Under the pieces are notes generated by a model. It saw only the letters and a list, made by a program, of their open reading frames with translations. It searched no databases and had not been told where the DNA came from. A stretch of DNA of 64,000 bases from JAEZPW01 sp035629075 (GTDB lineage Bacteria > Acidobacteriota > Terriglobia > Terriglobales > Acidobacteriaceae), in the NCBI GenBank assembly GCA_035629075.1, contig DASPIK010000068.1, positions 33,072 through 97,071 of the forward strand, given 5' to 3'. Shown here one piece after another: positions 41,284-49,089 of the stretch; the stretch's first letter is position 1; each line of letters starts with the position of its first letter. Both the position numbers and the translations under genes were made by a program.

Positions 41284-42420
41284 CTACTTCTGGAACGACG
41301 TCCAGTTCGTGATTACATCAGAGAGTGCCTGATGCACAAGGTTGTTGCGAGTTTCGGCCGACCATGCCGTGTTCCAAATGACTACTCCGCCGGGCGCGGT
41401 GAGACTCTTCTGACCGGTGGCAAGAGCGCTTAGAATAGTCGTCTGCCAGGCACGGTACTCTGATTCGTACGGCATGTATACCGGTCCGGTTCTCCTGAAA
41501 TCGGCTATATGGGTCCCGGTATGCGAGATTGCCCTGGCAAGAGCGTCCCCCTTCAATCGATCCATGTTGAACGTGCATCGGAATAACAAGCCGTCCGGAG
41601 AGTCACTAGAGCCTTTGCTTTCGTCTGCTGTGAGCGCTTCGTTCGGGGTCCCGAAATCGATAACGACTCCGTTACTTTCGCCGGGTTCTCCGAACGCGGC
41701 TGCGGCTTGCTGCACTTGAATGCCTGCAGGACTACCCTGACCGAGAGCCCGAGCTGCCTGATGTGCGGCTGCGACGGGGTCACCGCCACCGCTTTCGCCT
41801 TTATTATCGTTATTCGCTTCAGCCGCCGACTTCGAGTAGTCGATTTCCTGGCCGGCGACCTCCGTCACCGATTGCAGAACGAGACGGGTGCTGTACTGCC
41901 TCATGTTGCCGAATCCATTTAGGCCCGTCACTTTCCCTGATGCATCCCGGACCACACCCGGGTCCTTCGTGCCGTCCAGTCTTCCAGTGAGCGTCGCCGT
42001 CACTTTGTACTTCCCGCAGCCGAGACACATGCCAGGGCCTTTGTACGGGGCGGAAAGCAAGGAATCGAACTGTTTGAAATCTTTATTCTTGTCGAGTTTC
42101 ACCGGAGGTCGGCTTGGGGCGACTTGAGAGCTTGCGCTGTTCTTGGCAAGTTGAATTTGGACAGCGGCTACCGGGCCCGCTTTCGCCTTCGTACCTTCGG
42201 GGAAGGCAAGCCAAATCGCGTTAACAGGACGTTTGCAGTTGGAATCCTTAATTGAGAAATCGTCGAATCCAGCTGTGACGACCCCCTTCAACCGAACCGT
42301 TTTTCCATCGAAGGCCTGAGGATTGGCGAGAATGTCGCAGACTGTAGTATCGATAACCTGCGCACCCAGGGGACTAACAATTGCGAGCAGACATATCACT
42401 GCCGAGAGAATTATCTTCAT
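41284..42420 (-). CDS. Secreted protein with OB-fold-like N-terminal domain, acidobacterial-type unknown
   Basis: 378 residues. There is a clean signal peptide (MKIILSAVICLLAIVSPLGA), then a domain with DTTVCDILANPQAFDGKTVR LKG, two Cys-containing strands (NCKRPVN; MCLGCGKYKVTATLTGRLDG) and GFGNMRQYSTRLVLQSVTEV. The C-terminal half (about 240-378) is a separate region ending in ETRNNLVHQALSDVITNWTS. No family was recognised. The N-terminal domain is clearly related to the protein starting at 63559, as both share T-V-C-(D/E)-(I/L)-x-x-N-P, a Y-x-VTATL-x-G strand and G-(N/H)-M. It is convergent with the radical SAM gene and not obviously part of an operon. Confidence 0.75.
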   Translation of the reverse strand: MKIILSAVICLLAIVSPLGAQVIDTTVCDILANPQAFDGKTVRLKGVVTAGFDDFSIKDSNCKRPVNAIWLAFPEGTKAKAGPVAAVQIQLAKNSASSQVAPSRPPVKLDKNKDFKQFDSLLSAPYKGPGMCLGCGKYKVTATLTGRLDGTKDPGVVRDASGKVTGLNGFGNMRQYSTRLVLQSVTEVAGQEIDYSKSAAEANNDNKGESGGGDPVAAAHQAARALGQGSPAGIQVQQAAAAFGEPGESNGVVIDFGTPNEALTADESKGSSDSPDGLLFRCTFNMDRLKGDALARAISHTGTHIADFRRTGPVYMPYESEYRAWQTTILSALATGQKSLTAPGGVVIWNTAWSAETRNNLVHQALSDVITNWTSFQK

Positions 42421-42488
42421 TCGCTTTCCTGGAGAATTGCGAACGAATCGTAACGCTCGAGATTCGTCGTGGCAAGTGTCTCCAGAGC

Positions 42489-42520
42489 AGAAACAGAAAG
42501 GGCGACCTTTCGGCCGCCCT
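42489..42520 (-). terminator. Intrinsic terminator of the cold-shock gene
   Basis: On the minus strand AGGGCGGCC-GAAA-GGTCGCCCT forms a 9-bp stem with one G-U and a stable GAAA tetraloop, followed by TTCTGTTTCT. It lies 24 bases after the cold-shock stop codon. Confidence 0.9.
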
Positions 42521-42544
42521 CCTTACGAACTCTGGAATTTTCGA

Positions 42545-42745
42545 TTACAGAGCGCGCACGTTCTCTGCCTGCCAGCCCTTTTTGCCCTTGGTCACTTCGA
42601 ATTCCACGCGCTGGCCTTCCTGCAAACTGCGGAAGCCGTTCGCCTGAATCGACGTGTGATGCACGAAGACGTCTTCGCCGTTCTCACGGCTGATGAAACC
42701 AAAGCCTTTGGCATCGTTAAACCACTTAACTGTTCCTTGTTCCAT
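42545..42745 (-). CDS. cspA: Cold-shock domain protein
   Basis: 66 residues, the standard size for CspA-type proteins, from ATG at 42745. The longer frame to 42838 adds unrelated sequence. It contains RNP1-like NDAKGFGFISRENG and RNP2-like DVFVHHTSIQ, then FRSLQEGQRVEFEVTKGKKG and AENVRAL. It binds single-stranded RNA/DNA and acts as an RNA chaperone. A good promoter at 42863-42891 implies a 5' leader of about 110 bases, as in cold-regulated csp mRNAs. Its own terminator follows, so it is monocistronic. The symbol denotes the family rather than the exact paralogue. Confidence 0.95.
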   Translation of the reverse strand: MEQGTVKWFNDAKGFGFISRENGEDVFVHHTSIQANGFRSLQEGQRVEFEVTKGKKGWQAENVRAL

Positions 42746-42862
42746 TGTGTTGCTCTTTTCTTCTGGTGTTGATTTCGCGTAAGGAATCGGGAGTACGAGA
42801 GGCAGGGCTTGCTCTTTGGCAGATCTGCAGCGTTGCAACCGAATCTATTCAAACGCATAGAC

Positions 42863-42891
42863 AGCATAGCAGAGCCTAGGGCTTTTGTCAC
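42863..42891 (-). promoter_or_regulatory. Sigma-70-type promoter of the cold-shock gene
   Basis: On the minus strand GTGACA (42891-42886, five of six matches to TTGACA) is separated by exactly 17 bases from TATGCT (42868-42863, four of six matches to TATAAT). Transcription would begin near 42856, leaving a leader of roughly 110 bases before the start codon. Confidence 0.55.
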
Positions 42892-43017
42892 ATTTGCTAA
42901 TGAATGTGGCGTCCAAGGTGCATAGGGTGTAAATAGCGCCCGGCGTGCATTGTTCGCCAGATCGCTGCTCCGTCACAACTGCGTAAGAACAGCGTTTGTG
43001 CGCTGATCTCCGAAACG

Positions 43018-43048
43018 AAAAAAGGCGGCCCACACTAAGTGGACCGCC
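43018..43048 (-). terminator. Orphan intrinsic terminator, minus strand
   Basis: GGCGGTCCAC-TTAGT-GTGGGCCGCC (10-bp stem with one mismatch) is followed by TTTTTTCGTTT on the minus strand. The nearest annotated minus-strand gene (ROK protein) ends 336 bases upstream. Either that transcript has a long 3' end or something short is transcribed between 43049 and 43383. Confidence 0.8.
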
Positions 43049-43383
43049 ACGGTCGTCAGCCAGACGACGATTGAAAAAATCCAAAGCGGGAGTTCGCAAA
43101 GCCAAATGCAATCGCTGAGGACATCACCGCCGAGCGCCGTCGTTGAACGGTGCTCACGCCACTACTATTAGCAACAACGCTGCCAAATCCAGGTGCTCTG
43201 GCCCAAGTGGAAGGAAAGCAAGAGCTTACGTCATCGGAGCTGCGGTTGAAGACTTCAAAGGAGTCCAGAAATATACAAAGTTCCGTAGGACGAATACTGT
43301 CTGTTGTAGGAAGGAGGCGATATCGCCAAAAGACACAGGCAGGTTCGCGGACTCACCAGCACGTACGGCTGCGCGAGACTTTT
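43049..43383. other. Region without a recognised gene, with a short ORF and palindromes
   Basis: A 22-codon minus-strand ORF (43124-43056, starting MSSAIAFGFANSRFGFF) ends just before the terminator at 43018-43048 but has only a weak ribosome binding site. A 12-bp palindrome GGCGATATCGCC lies at 43316-43327. A 10-bp inverted repeat (GCTGCGCGAG, 43368-43377 with 43389-43398) spans the ROK stop codon. No protein of known type is encoded. Confidence 0.4.
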
Positions 43384-44397
43384 TCAGGCTCGCGCAGCGC
43401 GTCCGCTCTTTTCTTCTCGCTCCTTGGCGGTAACAAGTCCCCACGCCAGTCGCGCTGCACCCAACAGGTTCGCATCTCCGAGTAACTGGCTGCGCTTGAT
43501 TTTGACTTGTCTCGAGGCCAGAGGCTGTGCCCATTCCCGGGCCACGGCGTTCAACGAAGGCATGAACAAGTCGACTGCTCCGGCCATTCCGCCGCCAAGG
43601 ATGATTACCTCAGGGTCGAACATCGAGATGATGTTTGCCACTGCGCGCCCGAGCATTTTGCCGGCTTCTTCAAAGATCGCTAGTGCTTCCGGATCGCCGT
43701 CACGAGCTGCCTCTGCGACATCGCGCGACGTTACATCTTCGGCGCCATACATGCCCAGGGCTCCACTTGTACCAGCCTTGATGCGTGCGGCAGCGGCGCG
43801 GGCAATTCCCGGTCCGGCCGCAAACGCTTCGAGCTGGCCGACGTGCCGCACCTCGTTCGTATACCAGTCATTCACGACGATCCAGCCGGCGCACCCGGAG
43901 AGCTCGTGCGCACCACGGATGACCTTGCCGCCGCTGATGATTCCGGCGCCAATGCCAGTCCCCAAAACGAGCATCACGGCGTCCGACTTGCCGCGAGCAG
44001 CACCCAGCCAGGTCTCACCGACGGCGGCAGCATTGCGGTCACTTTCAATGGCAAACGGAATTTTCAGCGCCCGCTCAAGCCGAGTGCGCAGGGGCATGGA
44101 TTCCCAGCCCGGAAGATTCGGCGCCCAAACTGTCCCCGTGCGCCGGACGAGGCCGGGAACTGCCACGGCTCCGGCTTCGAAAGCCTCATCGACGCGCCTG
44201 GGGCGGGCGAGTTGCTCCGCCAGCCTGGCGATCTGGAACACCGGGGCGGACTTCGAGGCCGTGTCCACGCGCTCGGTTACGCGGGCCACTATCTTGCCGC
44301 GCCGGCTCACGGCAGCAGCAGAAATCTTCGTTCCGCCTAGATCCGCGGCGAAGACATTTTTCGGCGAGGTATCTTCTGTTGTTCGGGTCACTAGCAT
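43384..44397 (-). CDS. ROK family protein (sugar kinase type)
   Basis: 337 residues from ATG at 44397. The longer frame to 44484 adds an unrelated leader and was not used. Motifs: NVFAADLGGTKISAAAVSRR (phosphate 1), AVAVPGLVRRTGTVWAPNLP, PFAIESDRNAAAVGETWLGA, LVLGTGIGAGIISGGKVIRG (phosphate 2), HELSGCAGWIVV and PEVIILGGGMAGAVDLFMPS. The typical ROK zinc-finger cysteines (CxCGxxGC) after the His are missing. No N-terminal helix-turn-helix is present, so it is a kinase-type member rather than a repressor. It probably phosphorylates a hexose or amino sugar, in keeping with the carbohydrate genes that follow on the other strand. Confidence 0.88.
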   Translation of the reverse strand: MLVTRTTEDTSPKNVFAADLGGTKISAAAVSRRGKIVARVTERVDTASKSAPVFQIARLAEQLARPRRVDEAFEAGAVAVPGLVRRTGTVWAPNLPGWESMPLRTRLERALKIPFAIESDRNAAAVGETWLGAARGKSDAVMLVLGTGIGAGIISGGKVIRGAHELSGCAGWIVVNDWYTNEVRHVGQLEAFAAGPGIARAAAARIKAGTSGALGMYGAEDVTSRDVAEAARDGDPEALAIFEEAGKMLGRAVANIISMFDPEVIILGGGMAGAVDLFMPSLNAVAREWAQPLASRQVKIKRSQLLGDANLLGAARLAWGLVTAKEREEKSGRAARA

Positions 44398-44515
44398 GAT
44401 TGTAGCGCGACTCGCAATTGCACAAAGGTTGAGTCGTATCCGGCAGCTCGGGCAAAGGTAAGCCACACGCCTTACCTTTTGCAATGGCGAACGTCTGAAA
44501 CAGTGGCGGTGAGCG

Positions 44516-45163
44516 ATGCCTTTTGGGTCTGAGGAAGCGGTTCGTCACAGATGGAACCTCCCGGTAACGGTCTCGATTGCGCTTCACCTTGTGCTACTCG
44601 CCTTGGCGGTGCGGTCCGGGGCCGAGCCGATCTTCGTGACCCCGTCCTCGGTGGCGCGGGGAGACGGGCTGAAGTCTTACCGCCTGCTCTACTTCTCGCC
44701 TGTGGGAGCCGATTCCGGACAGCCAATCGACCACAGGGACGTGACGCTTCAAGCTCCCACTCAACAGGCGCGCACCAAGCCTCCGAAAAGCGTCAAGGAG
44801 AAGAAGTCCGTTTCGAGGGAAGGCGAAGTCGCGGATCGATCAGTTAAGGCGGGCATGCCTTTCGGATCGCTTCTGTACGGTCCTTCGAGCGGGCATGATG
44901 TCCGTCCAGCGTACCCGATCGTGTTCCCGGACCCGCGGGTCGCGAACGCGGACTTGCCGTCGGGTGTCGCCGGCGAGGTCATTGTCGAGGTCACCATCGA
45001 CGAGCTGGGCCACGTCATCGAGACCAAGCTGCTCGCCGGCATCGGACATGGGATCGACGAAAAGGTGCTGGCCGCTCTTCAGAACTGGCGATTTCGTCCG
45101 GCCTTGATGGATGGCCGTCCAATTGCGTCGAAGCACGACGTCCACTTTCGTTTCCCTTCTTGA
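44516..45163 (+). CDS. TonB-type energy transducer
   Basis: 215 residues. There is one N-terminal membrane anchor (LPVTVSIALHLVLLALAVRS), then a periplasmic spacer rich in Lys and Pro (KPPKSVKEKK). The C-terminal TonB domain reads GVAGEVIVEVTIDELGHVIE then KLLAGIGHGIDEKVLAALQN and WRFRPALMDGRPI, the conserved strand-helix-strand with the W-R-F-x-P-A signature. It would carry energy from an ExbB/ExbD complex (not in the window) to TonB-dependent receptors. It lies just upstream of the receptor gene at 45511 but is separated from it by a CRP-type site, so the two probably have separate promoters. Confidence 0.88.
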   Translation: MPFGSEEAVRHRWNLPVTVSIALHLVLLALAVRSGAEPIFVTPSSVARGDGLKSYRLLYFSPVGADSGQPIDHRDVTLQAPTQQARTKPPKSVKEKKSVSREGEVADRSVKAGMPFGSLLYGPSSGHDVRPAYPIVFPDPRVANADLPSGVAGEVIVEVTIDELGHVIETKLLAGIGHGIDEKVLAALQNWRFRPALMDGRPIASKHDVHFRFPS

Positions 45164-45370
45164 GTCCTGGGCTGTCCACCCTGAGAAAAACTAAGGCGCT
45201 CACCTGAGACCTGGAGCCTGAAAGCGAGGATTGTCGAGCGCGAGGGAGCGTTTGGGCGTACTTTGCGACGCAAAGTACCCTCCGCGAACACCACTTTTGA
45301 GCAGACGAGAAAGCCACTAAGGCAGCATATCTGCTGAATTTCGAAGGGCTTGGCCCGTCCATAATCTGGG

Positions 45371-45386
45371 TGTGACGTACGTCACA
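45371..45386. promoter_or_regulatory. Perfect CRP-type palindrome upstream of the TonB-dependent receptor gene
   Basis: TGTGACGTACGTCACA is a 16-base perfect palindrome with the exact TGTGA-N6-TCACA form recognised by CRP-family regulators. It sits 125 bases before the GTG start of the receptor gene, in a 347-base intergenic region that otherwise shows no recognisable feature. Together with the sugar-related genes around it, this suggests catabolite-type control. The binding protein is not identified. Confidence 0.6.
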
Positions 45387-45510
45387 GACAGATGACTGAT
45401 TCGCTTCGAACTTGCCACAGGATTGTTAATGAACTGCTGCGACCCTGATGTTCCGGTGGAAACAGATCAGCCCGGGATGCAGACGCAGCTGATAGCAGGA
45501 GGAGGCACCT

Positions 45511-48500
45511 GTGGTCAGAAAATTGATGGTCATCGGCCTGGTCATGCTGATGGCCGCTGCCGCATTCGGCCAGAACGTGTCGAGCTCGGTGAAAGGCGTA
45601 GTCACCGACCCGACCGGCGCCGTTGTGGCGGGGGCGAATTTGACACTGACGAACCAGGGTACGGCGACGGCGTTCAACGCCAAGTCTGATGAAACCGGTT
45701 CGTTCACGTTCCTTAATGTTTTACCTGGCAAGTACTCCCTCAAGATTGAGGCGGCTGGGTTCACGACAAAAACGTTAACTGACCTGGTGGTAGAAGCCAG
45801 CCAGATCCGTACGATCGGCTCCGTCAGGATGGAAGTCGGCGGTTCGACGACGGAAGTCAGCGTTACTGCTGAAGCAGCTGCCATCCAGCTAGCCAGCGCC
45901 GAAAAAGCCGGCACGGTAACCAGCGATCAGCTCGAAACACTAGCGATCAAGGGCCGCGACGTATTCGCGCTGCTGACCACGATTCCTGGCGTCGTAGATA
46001 ACGGCACCGCTAAGCGCGACTTCAACCGTCCGACGCAATTGCAGGGCACGATGATCAACGGCGGTCGCGACTCGTCTAAAAACTTCACCGTTGACGGTGT
46101 CACGAACATGGACGTGGGCTCGAACCAGACGGTTGCGTTCACTCCCAGCCCCGACTCCGTGCAGGAAATCCGTATCCTTACGTCGAACTACCAGGCTGAG
46201 TACGGCCGCAATGCCGCGGGCACGATCAACGTCATCACCAAAGGCGGCACGCGCGACTTCCACGGCAACGTCTATGATTACTATCGGCACGAGAGCCTGA
46301 ATGCGAACAGCTGGGGCAACAACCGCACCAATACCAAGAAGCAGCCATATCGCTTGCGCAACACAGGGTTCACGGTTGGCGGACCGATTTACATTCCTGG
46401 CAAACTGAACACCAACAGGGACAAACTGTTCTTCTTCTGGTCGGAAGAGTTCGGGGCGGTGAAGCAGAACTTCATCAACTTCGCTACCACGCCGACACAG
46501 CTTGAACGTGCCGGGGATTTCTCACAGAGCAAAGACGGCAACGGTAAGCAAATCTACATCAAGGACCCGCTTCTTGCAGGCGCCTGCAATGCGACCGACC
46601 AGACTGCTTGCTTCCCCGGGAACAGAATTCCGACGGAACGGTTAAGCGCGGCTGGACAGAACATCCTGAACTTCTTCCCTCTGCCCAACTACACCGACCC
46701 CGACCCGCTTCTGGTGAACCGGCGCAACTACCGCACCACCTACAGCGGTGACTACACGCGGCGTTCGGACATGGTGCGCATCGACGCGAACCCAACCTCA
46801 ACGCTTTCGATGTACTTCCGCTTCAACAACGACGCGGACGAGCAGATAGCGCCCTGGGGCAACTGGCTGACCAGCATGAACTGGATGCCATCGCCCGTAA
46901 CTTATAACCAGCCGGGCAGGGGACTCGCGTTTCACGTCACGAAGGTGTTCTCGCCCACCCTTATCAACGAATTTAACTTCGGCTATACGCACAACCGCCT
47001 GTCAGCGGTGTTCCAGGACAATGCACCCTGGCAGCGGAGTAAAATCGGGATCGGCGAATGGTTCGACGACTCCGACTATGTTCCGAACCTGGCGTTCGGC
47101 GGCCAGCACTCCACACCCATTAACATCAATCTTGCGGGACAGTTCCCATACGTGAACACTACGGACCTGTTCAGCTTCACCGACAACCTGAGCAAGACCT
47201 ACAAGAACCACAATTTCCGCGCCGGCATTTACGTCGAGACGACCAGCAAGGACGCTCCGGTGTGGAACAGCTATCGCGGCAGCATCAACTTCGGTCATAG
47301 CACGCTGAATCCGCTGACAACGGGCGACGGCTTCGCCAACGCGCTTCTGGGCGTGGTGACGAGCTACTCCGAAAGCTCGAAGTGGGTGGATGGCGCGTAC
47401 AAGTTCAGGAACTACGAGTGGTACGTCCAGGACAATTGGAAAGTCACCTCCCGCCTGACTCTTGATCTTGGCGTCCGTTTCTACCACATGTCGCCCGTGA
47501 CGGACGACAACGGATCCATGGCAACGTTCGATCCGCGGTACTTCGATCCGGCAAAGGCGCCGCGCCTGTATCAGCCTGCCATGAACGGTGGCGCACGCAT
47601 GGGGTATGACGCTCAGACCAACACCTGGGTGCCAGCAGTGATGATCGGGTTCCTGGTTCCCGGCAGCGGAGATCCCAACAATGGTGGCATGGCACCGGGC
47701 GTAAACGGCTACCCGCAGGGCAACGTAACCAGTTCGTGGCTCGACGTCGGTCCGCGCTTTGGCTTTGCTTATGACGTCTTCGGCAACGGCAAGACTGCGT
47801 TGCGCGGCGGCATCGGCATCTTCAAGGACCGCGGTTCCATTCTGCCCAGCGTTTACTCTGCCGGCGGTCCGCCGGTGGCATACAGCACCACGGCGTACTA
47901 CACCACGTTGGATCAGTTGCCGAACGCGGCCGGTGCACGTGGTCCTTCCGGCGGCGACTGGCTGCCCGGTGGCACGGCTTTTTACGGCGAGTACAAGACG
48001 CCCACGATCTCGAACTTCAGCCTCGGCGTTCAGCAGGAACTGCCGGCCAAGTTCGTGCTTGATGTCTCGTATGTGGGTTCTCTGTCGCGTCATCTATGGG
48101 TCAACCGCTACATCAACCCGATCCCGGTGGGCGCGCGCTTCAACCCGGCGAACGTGGATTCGACGACGGGCGGCGTGCTGCCTGACAATTTCATGCGCAT
48201 CTATCGCGGCTGGAACAGCGTCAAGGCGCAGGAGTTCACTGGCACGGCCAATTACAACTCCATGCAGGTTGCACTGAACCGCCGCTTCACCAACGGCCTG
48301 CAGTTTGGAGCTTCGTATACATGGTCGAAGGCGCTGGGCGTGCAGAGCGACGAAAACGGCATCGTGAGCTCATACCTGAATCCGCGTGACATTAACTACG
48401 GCATGCTGGCTCAGGATCGCTCGCACGTGCTGGTTATTAACTACTACTACGACCTGCCTAAGCTTGGTAAGAAGTACGGCATCAAGCCTCTCGGCTGGAT

Positions 48501-48987
48501 AACCGATAACTGGGCCATCAGCGGAATCAACACTTTCTCGACGGGCGCTCCGACCACTCCGTATATCTATTGGACGGATTCCCGTGACGTCACCGGGTCG
48601 ACCGATACCGCCACTGGCCAATTGATTGGAAACCCATATCAGAACGTACCAACAGGGTTGCAGTTCAACCCGGCTGCGTATGCTCCTACCCCGAAGGGTA
48701 CGTACGGCAACGTCAACTTCGGGAATGTGCGTCCAGGCACGCTACGTCTGCCCGGCATCAACAACTGGGACTTCACGCTGACCAAACATGTCCCGCTCGG
48801 ATCGGAAAGACGATATATCCAGTTCCGCGCCGAGATGTTCAACGTGTTCAACCACACCCAGTACAGCACGTATGACACGTCGCTGGGGTTCGATGCCACT
48901 GGCAAGATGGTAAACGCGAACGCCGGTAAGTTTACGGGTGCGCGCGATCCACGCCAGATGCAGCTGTCGTTGAAGCTGTTCTTCTAA
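45511..48987 (+). CDS. TonB-dependent receptor with N-terminal carboxypeptidase-regulatory-like domain
   Basis: 1158 residues from GTG at 45511, eight bases after AGGAGGAGG. The signal peptide (MVRKLMVIGLVMLMAAAAFG) is followed by a Cna-B/carboxypeptidase-regulatory-like domain (SSSVKGVVTDPTGAVVAGAN to about 100). A plug domain comes next (GRDVFALLTTIPGVVDN, KNFTVDGVTNMDVGSNQTVA, QAEYGRNAAGTINVITKGGT), then a large beta-barrel with many aromatic strands, ending in the F-terminated strand ARDPRQMQLSLKLFF expected for BAM recognition. Oar-like receptors of this size are typical of Acidobacteriota and probably import oligosaccharides or peptides. The beta-galactosidase and SIS genes follow on the same strand. 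Antisense ORFs across it are shadows. Confidence 0.95.
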   Translation: MVRKLMVIGLVMLMAAAAFGQNVSSSVKGVVTDPTGAVVAGANLTLTNQGTATAFNAKSDETGSFTFLNVLPGKYSLKIEAAGFTTKTLTDLVVEASQIRTIGSVRMEVGGSTTEVSVTAEAAAIQLASAEKAGTVTSDQLETLAIKGRDVFALLTTIPGVVDNGTAKRDFNRPTQLQGTMINGGRDSSKNFTVDGVTNMDVGSNQTVAFTPSPDSVQEIRILTSNYQAEYGRNAAGTINVITKGGTRDFHGNVYDYYRHESLNANSWGNNRTNTKKQPYRLRNTGFTVGGPIYIPGKLNTNRDKLFFFWSEEFGAVKQNFINFATTPTQLERAGDFSQSKDGNGKQIYIKDPLLAGACNATDQTACFPGNRIPTERLSAAGQNILNFFPLPNYTDPDPLLVNRRNYRTTYSGDYTRRSDMVRIDANPTSTLSMYFRFNNDADEQIAPWGNWLTSMNWMPSPVTYNQPGRGLAFHVTKVFSPTLINEFNFGYTHNRLSAVFQDNAPWQRSKIGIGEWFDDSDYVPNLAFGGQHSTPININLAGQFPYVNTTDLFSFTDNLSKTYKNHNFRAGIYVETTSKDAPVWNSYRGSINFGHSTLNPLTTGDGFANALLGVVTSYSESSKWVDGAYKFRNYEWYVQDNWKVTSRLTLDLGVRFYHMSPVTDDNGSMATFDPRYFDPAKAPRLYQPAMNGGARMGYDAQTNTWVPAVMIGFLVPGSGDPNNGGMAPGVNGYPQGNVTSSWLDVGPRFGFAYDVFGNGKTALRGGIGIFKDRGSILPSVYSAGGPPVAYSTTAYYTTLDQLPNAAGARGPSGGDWLPGGTAFYGEYKTPTISNFSLGVQQELPAKFVLDVSYVGSLSRHLWVNRYINPIPVGARFNPANVDSTTGGVLPDNFMRIYRGWNSVKAQEFTGTANYNSMQVALNRRFTNGLQFGASYTWSKALGVQSDENGIVSSYLNPRDINYGMLAQDRSHVLVINYYYDLPKLGKKYGIKPLGWITDNWAISGINTFSTGAPTTPYIYWTDSRDVTGSTDTATGQLIGNPYQNVPTGLQFNPAAYAPTPKGTYGNVNFGNVRPGTLRLPGINNWDFTLTKHVPLGSERRYIQFRAEMFNVFNHTQYSTYDTSLGFDATGKMVNANAGKFTGARDPRQMQLSLKLFF

Positions 48988-49004
48988 CGCTTGCCTCCAT
49001 GCTT

Positions 49005-49040
49005 CGGTGTGGGCACCGGTAATAAACGGTGTCCACACCG
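49005..49040 (+). other. Strong hairpin between the receptor and beta-galactosidase genes
   Basis: CGGTGTGGGCACCG pairs with CGGTGTCCACACCG over 14 positions (one G-U) around a GTAATAAA loop. No T-run follows. It may be a terminator of reduced strength, or an mRNA-stabilising or processing hairpin that sets the receptor's level apart from that of the downstream enzymes. Confidence 0.5.
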
Positions 49041-49089
49041 GGCACGTTCAACGGGTAAACTTCGGGCAGACCGGTCGTAAAAATCCGAG

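Noticed and set aside
43368..43398. Inverted repeat at the ROK stop codon as a terminator
   Set aside because: The stem is perfect over 10 bp, but no T-run follows on the minus strand and it overlaps the last codons. The terminator at 43018 is a better candidate.
43143..43433. 96-codon plus-strand ORF running into the ROK gene
   Set aside because: No Shine-Dalgarno, overlaps the ROK 3' end antisense, and no protein-like features.
47002..48093. 363-codon minus-strand ORF inside the first TonB-dependent receptor gene
   Set aside because: Antisense shadow with no recognisable motifs, while the plus-strand barrel sequence is continuous.
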